Below are positions 37,215 to 44,542 of a stretch of DNA of 64,000 nucleotides, one piece after another (the first letter of the stretch is position 1; the number at the start of each line of letters is the position of its first letter). The stretch spans positions 3,336,643-3,400,642 of the forward strand of contig CP054186.1 of NCBI GenBank assembly GCA_015200025.1. Reading direction: 5' to 3'. The notes under the pieces are model-generated. The model saw only the letters and a program-made list of their open reading frames with translations. It did no database searches and had not been told where the DNA came from. Made by a program: the position numbers and the translations under genes. This DNA is from Phycisphaeraceae bacterium (lineage in GTDB: Bacteria; Planctomycetota; Phycisphaerae; Phycisphaerales; UBA1924).

Positions 37215-37400
37215 TCACTCGCCCCAGTCTTCCTGGACCTGCGGGGCGAGGGAGAGGGTGAGCGGGCTGGTGGAGGTGATCTCGAGCTCCGTGGAGCAAT
37301 CGCCGCAGCGGACGACCTCGCCCCGCAGGGGCGCGTTCTTCAGCCCGACGGCGCCGCCGCACTCGGGGCAATCGCAGGAGGTGTTCAAGGCCGTTGACAT
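37215..37400 (-). CDS. lysW: Amino-group carrier protein LysW
   Basis: A 61-residue acidic carrier. Cys11, Cys14, Cys32 and Cys35 (CPEC and CGDC) form the zinc-ribbon. The C-terminus is EDWGE; the final Glu is the attachment point for the substrate amino group in this family. ATG 37400 has AGGAA eight bases upstream. The frame is open further upstream across the leader hairpin, but the normal N-terminus supports this start. First gene of the lysWXYZK operon. Confidence 0.97.
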   Translation of the reverse strand: MSTALNTSCDCPECGGAVGLKNAPLRGEVVRCGDCSTELEITSTSPLTLSLAPQVQEDWGE

Positions 37401-37664
37401 CGCGGATTCCTTTCTTCGTGGTCCCCGTTGGGCGGGGAGGGGTGTGGGGACAAAAACAACAAGGCCCGCCGAGTTCACCCGGCGGGCCGCGAGATCCGTC
37501 ATCAAGACCACTCAGGGTCGGGATGCGCACGCGATCGGCCGGGGTAGACGCCCTTTGCCTTTCGCCTGTTTTTTCGACGCGAACGCCGGGGCCGCGGGGC
37601 CCTTCGTTCCGATCGAGTTGTCCGCGTTCGCGTGCGGCATCTGGAAAACCCTAGACCGGCCCTC
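37401..37664 (-). promoter_or_regulatory. lysW leader with terminator-like hairpin
   Basis: The minus strand carries a perfect 9-bp stem, GGCCCGCCG with CGGCGGGCC (37463-37488, 8-base loop), followed by TTGTTGTTTTTG. This is terminator-like and lies 62 bases before lysW. It could end transcripts of the secreted-protein gene upstream (stop at 37665) or act as an attenuator of the lys operon. An open frame from ATG 37502 crosses it with two Arg codons at the stem's foot, but has no stop before lysW. No clear promoter was found in the stretch. Confidence 0.55.
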
Positions 37665-40484
37665 TCACGGGGTCAAGCCCTTCTCTTCGAGGGTCACGGA
37701 TTGGTTGACGCGCGACCCGCTCTCGGGGTCGGTCAGGCTGACCAGGACGCGGTCGCCGGGGAGGGAGTCCGCGTCGCGGAACACGAACCGCCGGGTGGTC
37801 TCCCGGCCCGGGAGGAGCGACCCGATCGTGGCGTTCCCGCGGGGTCGGCGCGGCGCGAAGGCGGTCAGTTCGAGGCTCGCGGGGGTGTCACCCAGGTTGA
37901 GCACCCGCGCCTCGACCACCGCGTCGACGGCGCGGCCACGACGGACGGTCCAGGCTTCGAGCTCCATCCGCAGCGTGGGCATCTCGACCACCACGGGCAC
38001 GCGGAACCGGAACGCGGGGTACATCTGGTCCGCGGCGAGCTCGAACTCGAGCGTGAACCACTTGCGTCCGGCCTCTTCGAGCGCCGAGAACGAGGCCGTC
38101 AGGTCCAGGGCCGCCCGCTCGCCCACTCCCAGGACGAACGGCATGGTCCTGGGCTGGATCGACCAGACGCGTTCGGGGGTCGGGGGCGGCTGGTCGGTCT
38201 CGCCCGGGCCTAGCACCCGCACGCGGCCCGTGACGCCCTGGGCCCACTCGTTCTCGAAGGACAGGAGCATGTCCTGGCGGGCGGTGGTCGGGGCGAGGGT
38301 GCCCGGGGTCAGGCTCATCGTCGAGAGGAAACGCATCAGGGGCGTGTCGATCCCTTCGAGGAAGACGGGTGTGGCGCCCACGATCAACCGGACCTCGCCG
38401 CTCTCGTCGGCCTCGAGTGTCCTTCGATTCCCGTACACGTCGACGACCTCGACGGGCCGGACGCCGGGGTAGGCTTTGAACTCGGCGTCGGGCCCCTCGC
38501 TCCAGAGGACCAGGGCGCCCCCCCGGCCGGCCGGCGCCGACGGAGATGGCGCGAGGATCAGGCACACGAGCGGGTGTTCAACGGGGAACTCGCCGGTCAC
38601 GATGCGGTCCCGGAGGTGCTCCCCCGCGACGGTCCACGCCGGGAGTTCGGGCCTTGGGATGGCGTGGTCTCCCCTCGCGGTGAGCGACCACGGCTGGCGA
38701 AGGGAGAACCGGACCGTATCTCGGGGGCCGCTGTGCCCGGTGGAGGAGGCGGCTTTCCACCCGAGCACGAGTTTCTTGACCATCTCGCCCGCGGCCCCGT
38801 CGGCGCCGTACAGGTTGTACGGGGGGAGGTCGAAGACCACCGTGAGCGAATCCTCGGCGTGCCGCGAGGTCGACCGCCACCGGGCGACCAGGTCCTCGAC
38901 GGCCCGGGCCTCGGCGTCGGGCGGGATCGCGGTCACGGTCATGGATGGTGTCGGGCTTGGCTTTGCGTGTCTGTCGGTGGTGACCTCGATCGGGACGGCC
39001 AGGTGGACCGCTTCCGAGGCGCTCAGTGGCTCGATCGCCTCCGCGACCGCTCGGATCACGGCGCCCGCACGCCCGCTGAGCACGCTGGCCCCGGCGTTGC
39101 GTCCGTCCCCGACGATCCAGCCCGAGACGGATTGCCCGTGGCGTTCGAGCCAGGGCAGGAGCAGGGGCCACCACACCGCTCGCCCTCGGGCCAGCGTCGA
39201 GACCACGTCGGTCACGTCGCCCCCGTGCTCGGCGTAGATGGATCCGGGAACGCGGGGCATCTCGAGCCAGATCCGGACGCGGGAGGTTTGGAGCCGATCG
39301 AACAGGCCGGCGTACGCCGCGGCGTCCCGCTCGGCCGTCGCCGCGGTGGTCCCCGCGCCCCAGATGGGGAGGCTCACCAGGCCGATGCCGGTGAGCGAGA
39401 TCAGTTCGGCGGTCAGGGCGTGCGACGCGGGCGGCGTGTCGCCCAGGGCCAGGCCCAGGCGGTGCGAGTCGCGCGAGAGCCCGACGGCGTTCGAGCCCGG
39501 ATCGGGCGGCGAGAAGACAAAGTCCGTTTTGACCGCGCCCACCCAGCGTCCGTCGCTCGAGACGTCCATCGTCGCGCGGTACCACCCGTACCGCGGGAGG
39601 TTGAGCCTGACCGCGGTCGTGCTGCGTCCCGAGCCGATCTGGGCGTTGATCTCGTCGATGTCCACGCCCGAGGCGTCCTTGACGCGGACGACGATGTCGA
39701 GCGATTCCCCGGTCAGGTCGCGGACCTCGGCCACGAGCCTGGGGGGTTCGCCGCCCCGGATGATCCCGGTGTGGGAGGGTGTTCTGAGCGTGAGCCGGGG
39801 CATCTGCATCACCCGGACGTCGTCGAACCACGCGGCCCCCGCGCGGTCCTGCTCCCAGACCGTGAACGTCCCGAGCGAGGACCCGCCCAGGTCGGCCGGC
39901 TGGAGCACGAGCAGGTCGATCTCCAGGAAGGTGGCCCCGTGCGGGGTCTCTTCGATCTCGGCCACCACGGGGGTCCAGCCCGATGGGGAGAGAATGAAAT
40001 CGCTCCGCTTCGTGCTCCCGTCGATGGCCTTCCCTTCGGCGTCGTACAGGCGGACTTCGATTCCGGCCCTGGCTTTGGAGAGCCCGTTGGTCCGGATGAG
40101 GGCGCTGACGTTGTAGTTGGTTTCGCCGAAGACGGGGACCACGCCGCTCACGAGGCGCAGGACCGTGCCCCCGCCGCGCGTGGGGAGTTTGACGGCGGTG
40201 GTGCCGCCGACGCCCTCGCCGGGGGCGAGTTCGGCGAGGTTGGTCGGCGGGAAGCCGGTCGGGTTGGAGGATTCGCCGGGGCGATCGTCGTGGATGCGGG
40301 CCCACAGGTTGGGGACCGGGTGCGGCGTGGGCTCGTCGAAGTTGAACTGGGCGCTGATCCGACCCGCCGCCTTGGGCCGCGACACGCTCTCGGCGGTCTG
40401 CGCGGCCGCCGGCCCGGCGAAGGCGATCGCCAGGGCCAGGGCGAACCCGACCCACCGCGAGCACGGGCATCCGTCGAGACTCAT
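37665..40484 (-). CDS. Large secreted protein, possible carbohydrate-active or surface protein
   Basis: A 939-residue protein with a signal peptide (cleavage near AAAQTAES, residue ~30). Residues ~40-230 resemble a carbohydrate-binding beta-sandwich with FDEPTPHPVPNLWARIHDD. A beta-rich segment follows to ~340. The middle part (SLPIWGAGTT, RVRIWLEMPRVPGSIY, SGWIVGDGRNAG) reads like a TIM-barrel glycosidase-type fold, though catalytic acids are not clear. The C-terminal ~230 residues form immunoglobulin-like strands (VWSIQPRTMPFVLGVGERAAL). No anchor is seen at the end. I cannot assign an activity. It stands alone, divergent from the MBL gene. Confidence 0.65.
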   Translation of the reverse strand: MSLDGCPCSRWVGFALALAIAFAGPAAAQTAESVSRPKAAGRISAQFNFDEPTPHPVPNLWARIHDDRPGESSNPTGFPPTNLAELAPGEGVGGTTAVKLPTRGGGTVLRLVSGVVPVFGETNYNVSALIRTNGLSKARAGIEVRLYDAEGKAIDGSTKRSDFILSPSGWTPVVAEIEETPHGATFLEIDLLVLQPADLGGSSLGTFTVWEQDRAGAAWFDDVRVMQMPRLTLRTPSHTGIIRGGEPPRLVAEVRDLTGESLDIVVRVKDASGVDIDEINAQIGSGRSTTAVRLNLPRYGWYRATMDVSSDGRWVGAVKTDFVFSPPDPGSNAVGLSRDSHRLGLALGDTPPASHALTAELISLTGIGLVSLPIWGAGTTAATAERDAAAYAGLFDRLQTSRVRIWLEMPRVPGSIYAEHGGDVTDVVSTLARGRAVWWPLLLPWLERHGQSVSGWIVGDGRNAGASVLSGRAGAVIRAVAEAIEPLSASEAVHLAVPIEVTTDRHAKPSPTPSMTVTAIPPDAEARAVEDLVARWRSTSRHAEDSLTVVFDLPPYNLYGADGAAGEMVKKLVLGWKAASSTGHSGPRDTVRFSLRQPWSLTARGDHAIPRPELPAWTVAGEHLRDRIVTGEFPVEHPLVCLILAPSPSAPAGRGGALVLWSEGPDAEFKAYPGVRPVEVVDVYGNRRTLEADESGEVRLIVGATPVFLEGIDTPLMRFLSTMSLTPGTLAPTTARQDMLLSFENEWAQGVTGRVRVLGPGETDQPPPTPERVWSIQPRTMPFVLGVGERAALDLTASFSALEEAGRKWFTLEFELAADQMYPAFRFRVPVVVEMPTLRMELEAWTVRRGRAVDAVVEARVLNLGDTPASLELTAFAPRRPRGNATIGSLLPGRETTRRFVFRDADSLPGDRVLVSLTDPESGSRVNQSVTLEEKGLTP

Positions 40485-40628
40485 GCCCCTTGCATCGACC
40501 GATCCGCCCGCGGGGGTGCGGCGATTGGGTGGGGATGACCGGGCCGTATCGGACGTGCGAGGCTACCGGACGCTGGCGTTGGGCGCGGGGGTCGTCCGGG
40601 CGGGGCTTGGGGCCAAGGATCACGCCTG

Positions 40629-41264
40629 ATGACCATCGACACGTTCGTTCTCGGGCCGTTCGAGACCAACTGCTACATCCTCTCGCACGGGGGCGAGGCG
40701 TGGGTGATCGACGCGGGGTTCGGGCCGGGCGAGATGATCGCGGCGCTGCGACGCGGCGGGCTGAGGCCCACGCGGCTGATCCTGACGCACGCGCACGCGG
40801 ACCACATCGCGGGGGTGGCGGAGGTGCGGCGAGCGTTCCCGGGGCTGCCGGTGTGGATCCACTCGGCGGAGGCGGCGTGGCTGAGCGATCCGGTGCTGAA
40901 CCTCTCGGGGCTGACGGGGATGCCGGTGACGGCGCCGGGCCCCGATGGGCTCTTGGCGGAGGGGGACGTGCTGGAGTTTGGGCCGACGCGGTGGACGGTG
41001 TTGCACACGCCCGGGCATTCGCCGGGCGGGATCACGCTCACCAGCGTCGAGGCCGGGGTGGCGTTCGTGGGGGATTCGCTCTTCGCGGGGTCGATCGGGC
41101 GGACGGACTTCCCCGGGAGCGATTCCGAGACGCTCGCGGCGTCGATCCGGGAGAAGCTGTACACACTCCCGGCGGAGACTCGAGTGCTGCCGGGGCACGG
41201 GCCGGGGACGACGATCGGGCGGGAGATGATCTCGAACCCGTACGTCCGGGCATCGGGGCGCTAA
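40629..41264 (+). CDS. MBL-fold metallo-hydrolase (glyoxalase II-like)
   Basis: A 211-residue metallo-beta-lactamase-fold hydrolase. LTHAHADHIAGV gives the HxHxDH dinuclear metal site. The remaining ligands are in LHTPGHSPGG, VGDSLFAGSIGRTDFP (bridging Asp) and LPGHGPGTTIG. The short form with GSIGRTDFPG fits the hydroxyacylglutathione-hydrolase-like subgroup, often thioester hydrolases of unknown substrate. No signal peptide; cytoplasmic. Confidence 0.93.
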   Translation: MTIDTFVLGPFETNCYILSHGGEAWVIDAGFGPGEMIAALRRGGLRPTRLILTHAHADHIAGVAEVRRAFPGLPVWIHSAEAAWLSDPVLNLSGLTGMPVTAPGPDGLLAEGDVLEFGPTRWTVLHTPGHSPGGITLTSVEAGVAFVGDSLFAGSIGRTDFPGSDSETLAASIREKLYTLPAETRVLPGHGPGTTIGREMISNPYVRASGR

Positions 41265-41288
41265 GGCGGCGGGTGAGGGGGGTGGTGA

Positions 41289-41432
41289 TCAGGGGCCGAA
41301 GATCATCCACGCGGCGGCGACGACGGCGAAGAGGACGATGATGACCAGGCCCGTGGTGCGCCACGGGTACTCGGTGCATCGTCCGATGAGGCGGTACCAG
41401 AGCAGATCGAGGATGAGGTCGAGCAAGAACAT
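41289..41432 (-). CDS. Small single-pass membrane protein
   Basis: 47 residues with a start at 41432 preceded by CGAGGT. The first 12 residues are hydrophobic and followed by WYRLIGRCTEYPWR; a clear membrane helix then spans TTGLVIIVLFAVVAAAWMIF. No family is recognised. The sense of the topology is not clear. Because it is short, it is only probable; the composition (codon bias like its neighbours) and the ribosome site support it. Confidence 0.55.
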   Translation of the reverse strand: MFLLDLILDLLWYRLIGRCTEYPWRTTGLVIIVLFAVVAAAWMIFGP

Positions 41433-41467
41433 GGCGGTGGACCTCGGCCTGTCGGGGTGCGGGGGCG

Positions 41468-42007
41468 TTACATCGCCGGGCCCAGGCCCATGCACCGTCG
41501 CCAGGTGCTGAGTTGCCCCAGGTGCATCGCGATGTGGTTATTGAGCAGAAAGAAGGTGGCCGCCCCGATCGTGGTGAAGAACGAGCGAGTTCGTTCGTCG
41601 GGGGGCTGCGCGAGGAGAGTCTCGTCGGGCACGGCGCGGGCCATGGCGTGGAGCGTGCGGTACCCGTGGAAGCACGCCCGCGTGAGTTCGCCCGCGGCGG
41701 GGTAGATCGCGCCCTCGGGGTCGTCCTTGCACTCGGATGTGGCCTTGAAGAGGTCGGTCCACGCGGGCGGCGCGGCGACGCCGGAAGGGTCGAGCCCGAG
41801 GAGGCCGGCGACCCGCGCGGGGTAGATGGACAGGTGCCCGACGACCCAAGCCGGGTGGTTGCAGTCGATGGTGACGGGCCGGCCCTGGGCGTCGTGGAGC
41901 CGGGGCTTGCGTGCGAAGTCGGCGGGGTTGATGCCGGCGAGGACCTTGTCGGCGTACCCCAGGGTGCGTTCGGACACGGACACGATGAGGTCGAGGTATT
42001 GTCCCAT
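41468..42007 (-). CDS. DinB-like four-helix-bundle protein
   Basis: 179 residues. His residues in CNHPAWVVGHLSIYP and in LLNNHIAMHLGQLSTWRR occupy the metal-site positions of the DinB/YfiT superfamily. The family includes thiol-dependent S-transferases and many uncharacterised proteins; no thiol cofactor can be inferred here. It lies 35 bp upstream of the small membrane protein gene on the same strand. Confidence 0.82.
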   Translation of the reverse strand: MGQYLDLIVSVSERTLGYADKVLAGINPADFARKPRLHDAQGRPVTIDCNHPAWVVGHLSIYPARVAGLLGLDPSGVAAPPAWTDLFKATSECKDDPEGAIYPAAGELTRACFHGYRTLHAMARAVPDETLLAQPPDERTRSFFTTIGAATFFLLNNHIAMHLGQLSTWRRCMGLGPAM

Positions 42008-42065
42008 GATCGAGATCCTCCGTTCGTCGACGGGTGTAGGGTACGCGCGCGTCGTGGGCTCGCGT

Positions 42066-43163
42066 TCAGGCGCCGACGTAGCGGTCGTAGATCACGCGGG
42101 CGGCGGCGGGGTCGCGCAGCCCGCGGATCAGGGCCCGCCCGTCGGGGAAGACCGAGAGGAGGACGGGCCCGCCGTCGTCGGCCCGCTCGTCGCGGAGCGT
42201 GACGCGGGCCATGAACCGGGTGACGGAGACCTCGCCGTGAGGGCGGAGGCGCTCGCCCAAGGGCGAGAGGTCGATGGCGTGGCCCGCATCGTTCGTTTCG
42301 TCGTCGTCGCCGCCGATGGTTCGACGGTCGGGGAAGACTTGCACGGCGTTCTGGCCGCAAGCCCAGACAGCACGGACGCCGCGGGCGCCGTCGAGGAACT
42401 CGAAGCGGCGTCCGGCGCAGCACGGGCATGCGGGGTCGCGTTCGATGCGCACGCCGCGGGAGGTTCCGGCCCAGAGATCGGCCTCGTGGAGGGTTCCGGC
42501 GAGCCCGTCCGCGTGGCCCGTGATGATCCGGATGGCGGCGGCGGCCTGGTGGGCGGCGGTCCAGGCGACGGCCGGGCCGAGCACGCCCGCGGTATCGCAG
42601 GTGGGGACGGAACCCGCGGGCGGGGGCTCGGGCATGACGCACCGCAGGCACGGGCCCTCGCCCGGCGTGAAGACGGCCCAGGCGCCGCGCGCGGCGATCG
42701 CCCCGCCGTAGCAATACGGGATCCCGCGACGCACGGCGAGGTCGTTGAGGATGAAGCGGGTGTCGAAGTTGTCGGTGCCGTCGATGAGCACGGCGAGGCC
42801 ACGGCCGGCGGGGAGGAGACGTTCGGCGGAGGCGGCGTTGAAGTCCGCGGCGAGGGGCAGGACGCGGACGAGCGAGTTGATCTCGGCGAGCCGGCGCGAG
42901 GCGGCCTCGACCTTGGGCAGGCCCTCGTCGGCGTCGCGCTCGTCGAAGAGGCACTGACGCTGGAGGTTGGTGAGCTCGACGACGTCGCGGTCGATGATCG
43001 TGAGCGTCCCGACGCCGGCGCGGGCGAGGTGGTCGGCGACGGCGCACCCCAGGGCCCCGCACCCCACGATCACGGCGTGAGCGAGGGCCAGGCGTTCCTG
43101 CCCGGGCTCGCCGAGGCCCGGGAGGAGGGCTTGACGGTGGTAGCGGGGATCGAACCGGGGCAT
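42066..43163 (-). CDS. ThiF/MoeB-family adenylyltransferase
   Basis: 365 residues. The E1-like domain has HAVIVGCGALGCAVADHLARAG (nucleotide site), DRDVVELTNLQRQCLFDE with the catalytic Arg, GLPKVEAA, and LIDGTDNFDTRFILND. Two CxxC pairs (CLRC, CPCC) bind zinc. A ~95-residue C-terminal part after the zinc site is an extra domain, not the usual rhodanese. Members activate the C-terminus of small sulfur carriers (ThiS, MoaD) for thiamine or molybdopterin synthesis; no carrier is adjacent. The rpsL-rpsG operon lies upstream, separated by a terminator. Confidence 0.9.
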   Translation of the reverse strand: MPRFDPRYHRQALLPGLGEPGQERLALAHAVIVGCGALGCAVADHLARAGVGTLTIIDRDVVELTNLQRQCLFDERDADEGLPKVEAASRRLAEINSLVRVLPLAADFNAASAERLLPAGRGLAVLIDGTDNFDTRFILNDLAVRRGIPYCYGGAIAARGAWAVFTPGEGPCLRCVMPEPPPAGSVPTCDTAGVLGPAVAWTAAHQAAAAIRIITGHADGLAGTLHEADLWAGTSRGVRIERDPACPCCAGRRFEFLDGARGVRAVWACGQNAVQVFPDRRTIGGDDDETNDAGHAIDLSPLGERLRPHGEVSVTRFMARVTLRDERADDGGPVLLSVFPDGRALIRGLRDPAAARVIYDRYVGA

Positions 43164-43185
43164 CGCGGGGGATGGTATGGGCGGC

Positions 43186-43219
43186 GAAAAACAAAGCCGG
43201 CGGCCGGGGTGGCCGCCGG
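43186..43219 (-). terminator. Intrinsic terminator of the rpsL-rpsG operon
   Basis: On the minus strand the stem CCGGCGGCC/GGCCGCCGG with a 5-base loop is followed by CTTTGTTTTTC. It lies 30 bp past the rpsG stop. Confidence 0.9.
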
Positions 43220-43249
43220 GCGGGAGGCTTGGGTTGGGAGGGGAATGGA

Positions 43250-43747
43250 TTAGTTGGCGAAGTGGGCGAAGGCGCGGTTGGCCTCGGCCATCTTGTGGGT
43301 CTGGTCGCGGGTGCTCATCGCTTTGCCCTCGCCGCGGGCGGCGTTGTAGAGCTCGTCGGCGAGGCGTTGGTGCATCGGGCGGCCACGCTCGGAGCGGACG
43401 GCCTCGAGGATCCAACGGATGGAGAGGGATTGCTGGCGTTTGCGGCTGACCTGCATGGGGACCTGGTAGTTGGCGCCGCCGATGCGCTTGCTTCGGACCT
43501 CGACGTAGGGCATGACGTTCTCGACGGCGCGATGAAAGAGTTCGAGGGCGTTCTTGGGTGCCTCGGGGGCGGTTTCCTTGGCGAGGCGTTCGTCGATGAC
43601 GTCGAAGGCGTCGTAGACGCAGCGCTGGGCCGGGGCTTTCTGGCCCGACTTCATGACGCAGTTGATGAACCGGCTCACGGCGCGGTCGCCGTAGCGGGGG
43701 TCGGGACGGAGGAGGCGGTCGGCCTCGACGTACTTCTTGCGGCCCAT
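43250..43747 (-). CDS. rpsG: 30S ribosomal protein S7
   Basis: A 165-residue S7. It begins MGRKKYVEADRLLRPDPRYGD; in the body are SRFINCVMKSGQK, IGGANYQVPMQV and RRKRQ-like KRQQSLSIRWILEA, and it ends HKMAEANRAFAHFAN. It binds the 3' major domain of 16S rRNA and starts assembly of the 30S head. It is 219 bp downstream of rpsL. The fusA and tuf genes that usually follow are absent; a terminator closes the operon. Confidence 0.98.
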   Translation of the reverse strand: MGRKKYVEADRLLRPDPRYGDRAVSRFINCVMKSGQKAPAQRCVYDAFDVIDERLAKETAPEAPKNALELFHRAVENVMPYVEVRSKRIGGANYQVPMQVSRKRQQSLSIRWILEAVRSERGRPMHQRLADELYNAARGEGKAMSTRDQTHKMAEANRAFAHFAN

Positions 43748-43966
43748 GCGAAACTCCTGTCACTCCGAGGGATCGGAGCCCCGCGGTTCGGGTCGCGGGA
43801 AAGGTCTTCGGCGTTCGGGGCGACCTTCGCCCCGTCGTTCACGCGTCGGAGGCCATGGGTTCGGCCTGGGTCCTCGCGTTACTCGCCGATCGGGATCAAA
43901 GCCCCGCGTGGCGATCAGGCCGGGCGGGGCGGGTCGGTCGTCGGGGCGGAGAGGCCCCGCGGGTGT

Positions 43967-44344
43967 TTACTTGGCCTTGCCGCGCTTGGCGCCGTACTTG
44001 GAGCGGCCCTGCTTGCGGTTCTCGACGCCGAGGCAGTCGAGCGAACCGCGGACGATGTGGTAGCGGACGCCGGGGAGGTCGCGGACGCGGCCCCCGCGGA
44101 CGAGGACGATGGAGTGTTCCTGGAGGTTGTGGCCCTCGCCCCCGACGTAGGCGGTGATCTCGCGGCCGTTGGAGAGGCGGACGCGGGCGATCTTGCGGAG
44201 GGCGGAGTTGGGCTTCTTGGGCGTCATCGTGCGGACGATGAGACAGACCCCGCGCTTCTGCGGCGCCTCGTTGAGGTCGCGGGTCTTGGATTTGATCGCC
44301 GGCGAGCGCCGGGGTTTGCGGATCAGCTGATTGATCGTCGGCAT
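43967..44344 (-). CDS. rpsL: 30S ribosomal protein S12
   Basis: A 125-residue S12: [24 protein letters not shown], the universally conserved [11 protein letters not shown], and the C-terminal [14 protein letters not shown]. It sits at the decoding centre. Lys43 (PKKPN) is kept. Position 88, Lys in E. coli (VKDLPG, counting Met), is Arg here (VRDLPG); that change gives streptomycin resistance in other bacteria. Own promoter at 44387-44414. Confidence 0.98.
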   Translation of the reverse strand: MPTINQLIRKPRRSPAIKSKTRDLNEAPQKRGVCLIVRTMTPKKPNSALRKIARVRLSNGREITAYVGGEGHNLQEHSIVLVRGGRVRDLPGVRYHIVRGSLDCLGVENRKQGRSKYGAKRGKAK

Positions 44345-44386
44345 CGTGTCGCTTTCCAGTCGCCCGCCGGGGTGCGACGGGCCTCA

Positions 44387-44414
44387 ATGATAGCCCTCGC
44401 CGAACCGCTGGCAA
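44387..44414 (-). promoter_or_regulatory. Promoter of rpsL-rpsG
   Basis: On the minus strand TTGCCA (44409-44414) and TATCAT (44387-44392), each 5/6 to consensus, are 16 bases apart. The start of transcription would be ~36 nt before the rpsL ATG. Confidence 0.75.
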
Positions 44415-44542
44415 ACCTCGGGCCGGTCCCCCCGCACGAACGTGGCGTGGGCGAGGCCATGCCGGCCGGGTGAGGGGGCCGTTCGGTCGCCGGATCCCGG
44501 CGGGGCCGCGTCCCGGAGGATCCCGTTCGGTATGCTCGTGGC

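Noticed and set aside
37258..38472. 404-codon frame on the + strand across lysW and the secreted-protein gene
   Set aside because: It crosses two genes and a hairpin, has Ser/Arg-rich low-complexity content and no start signal.
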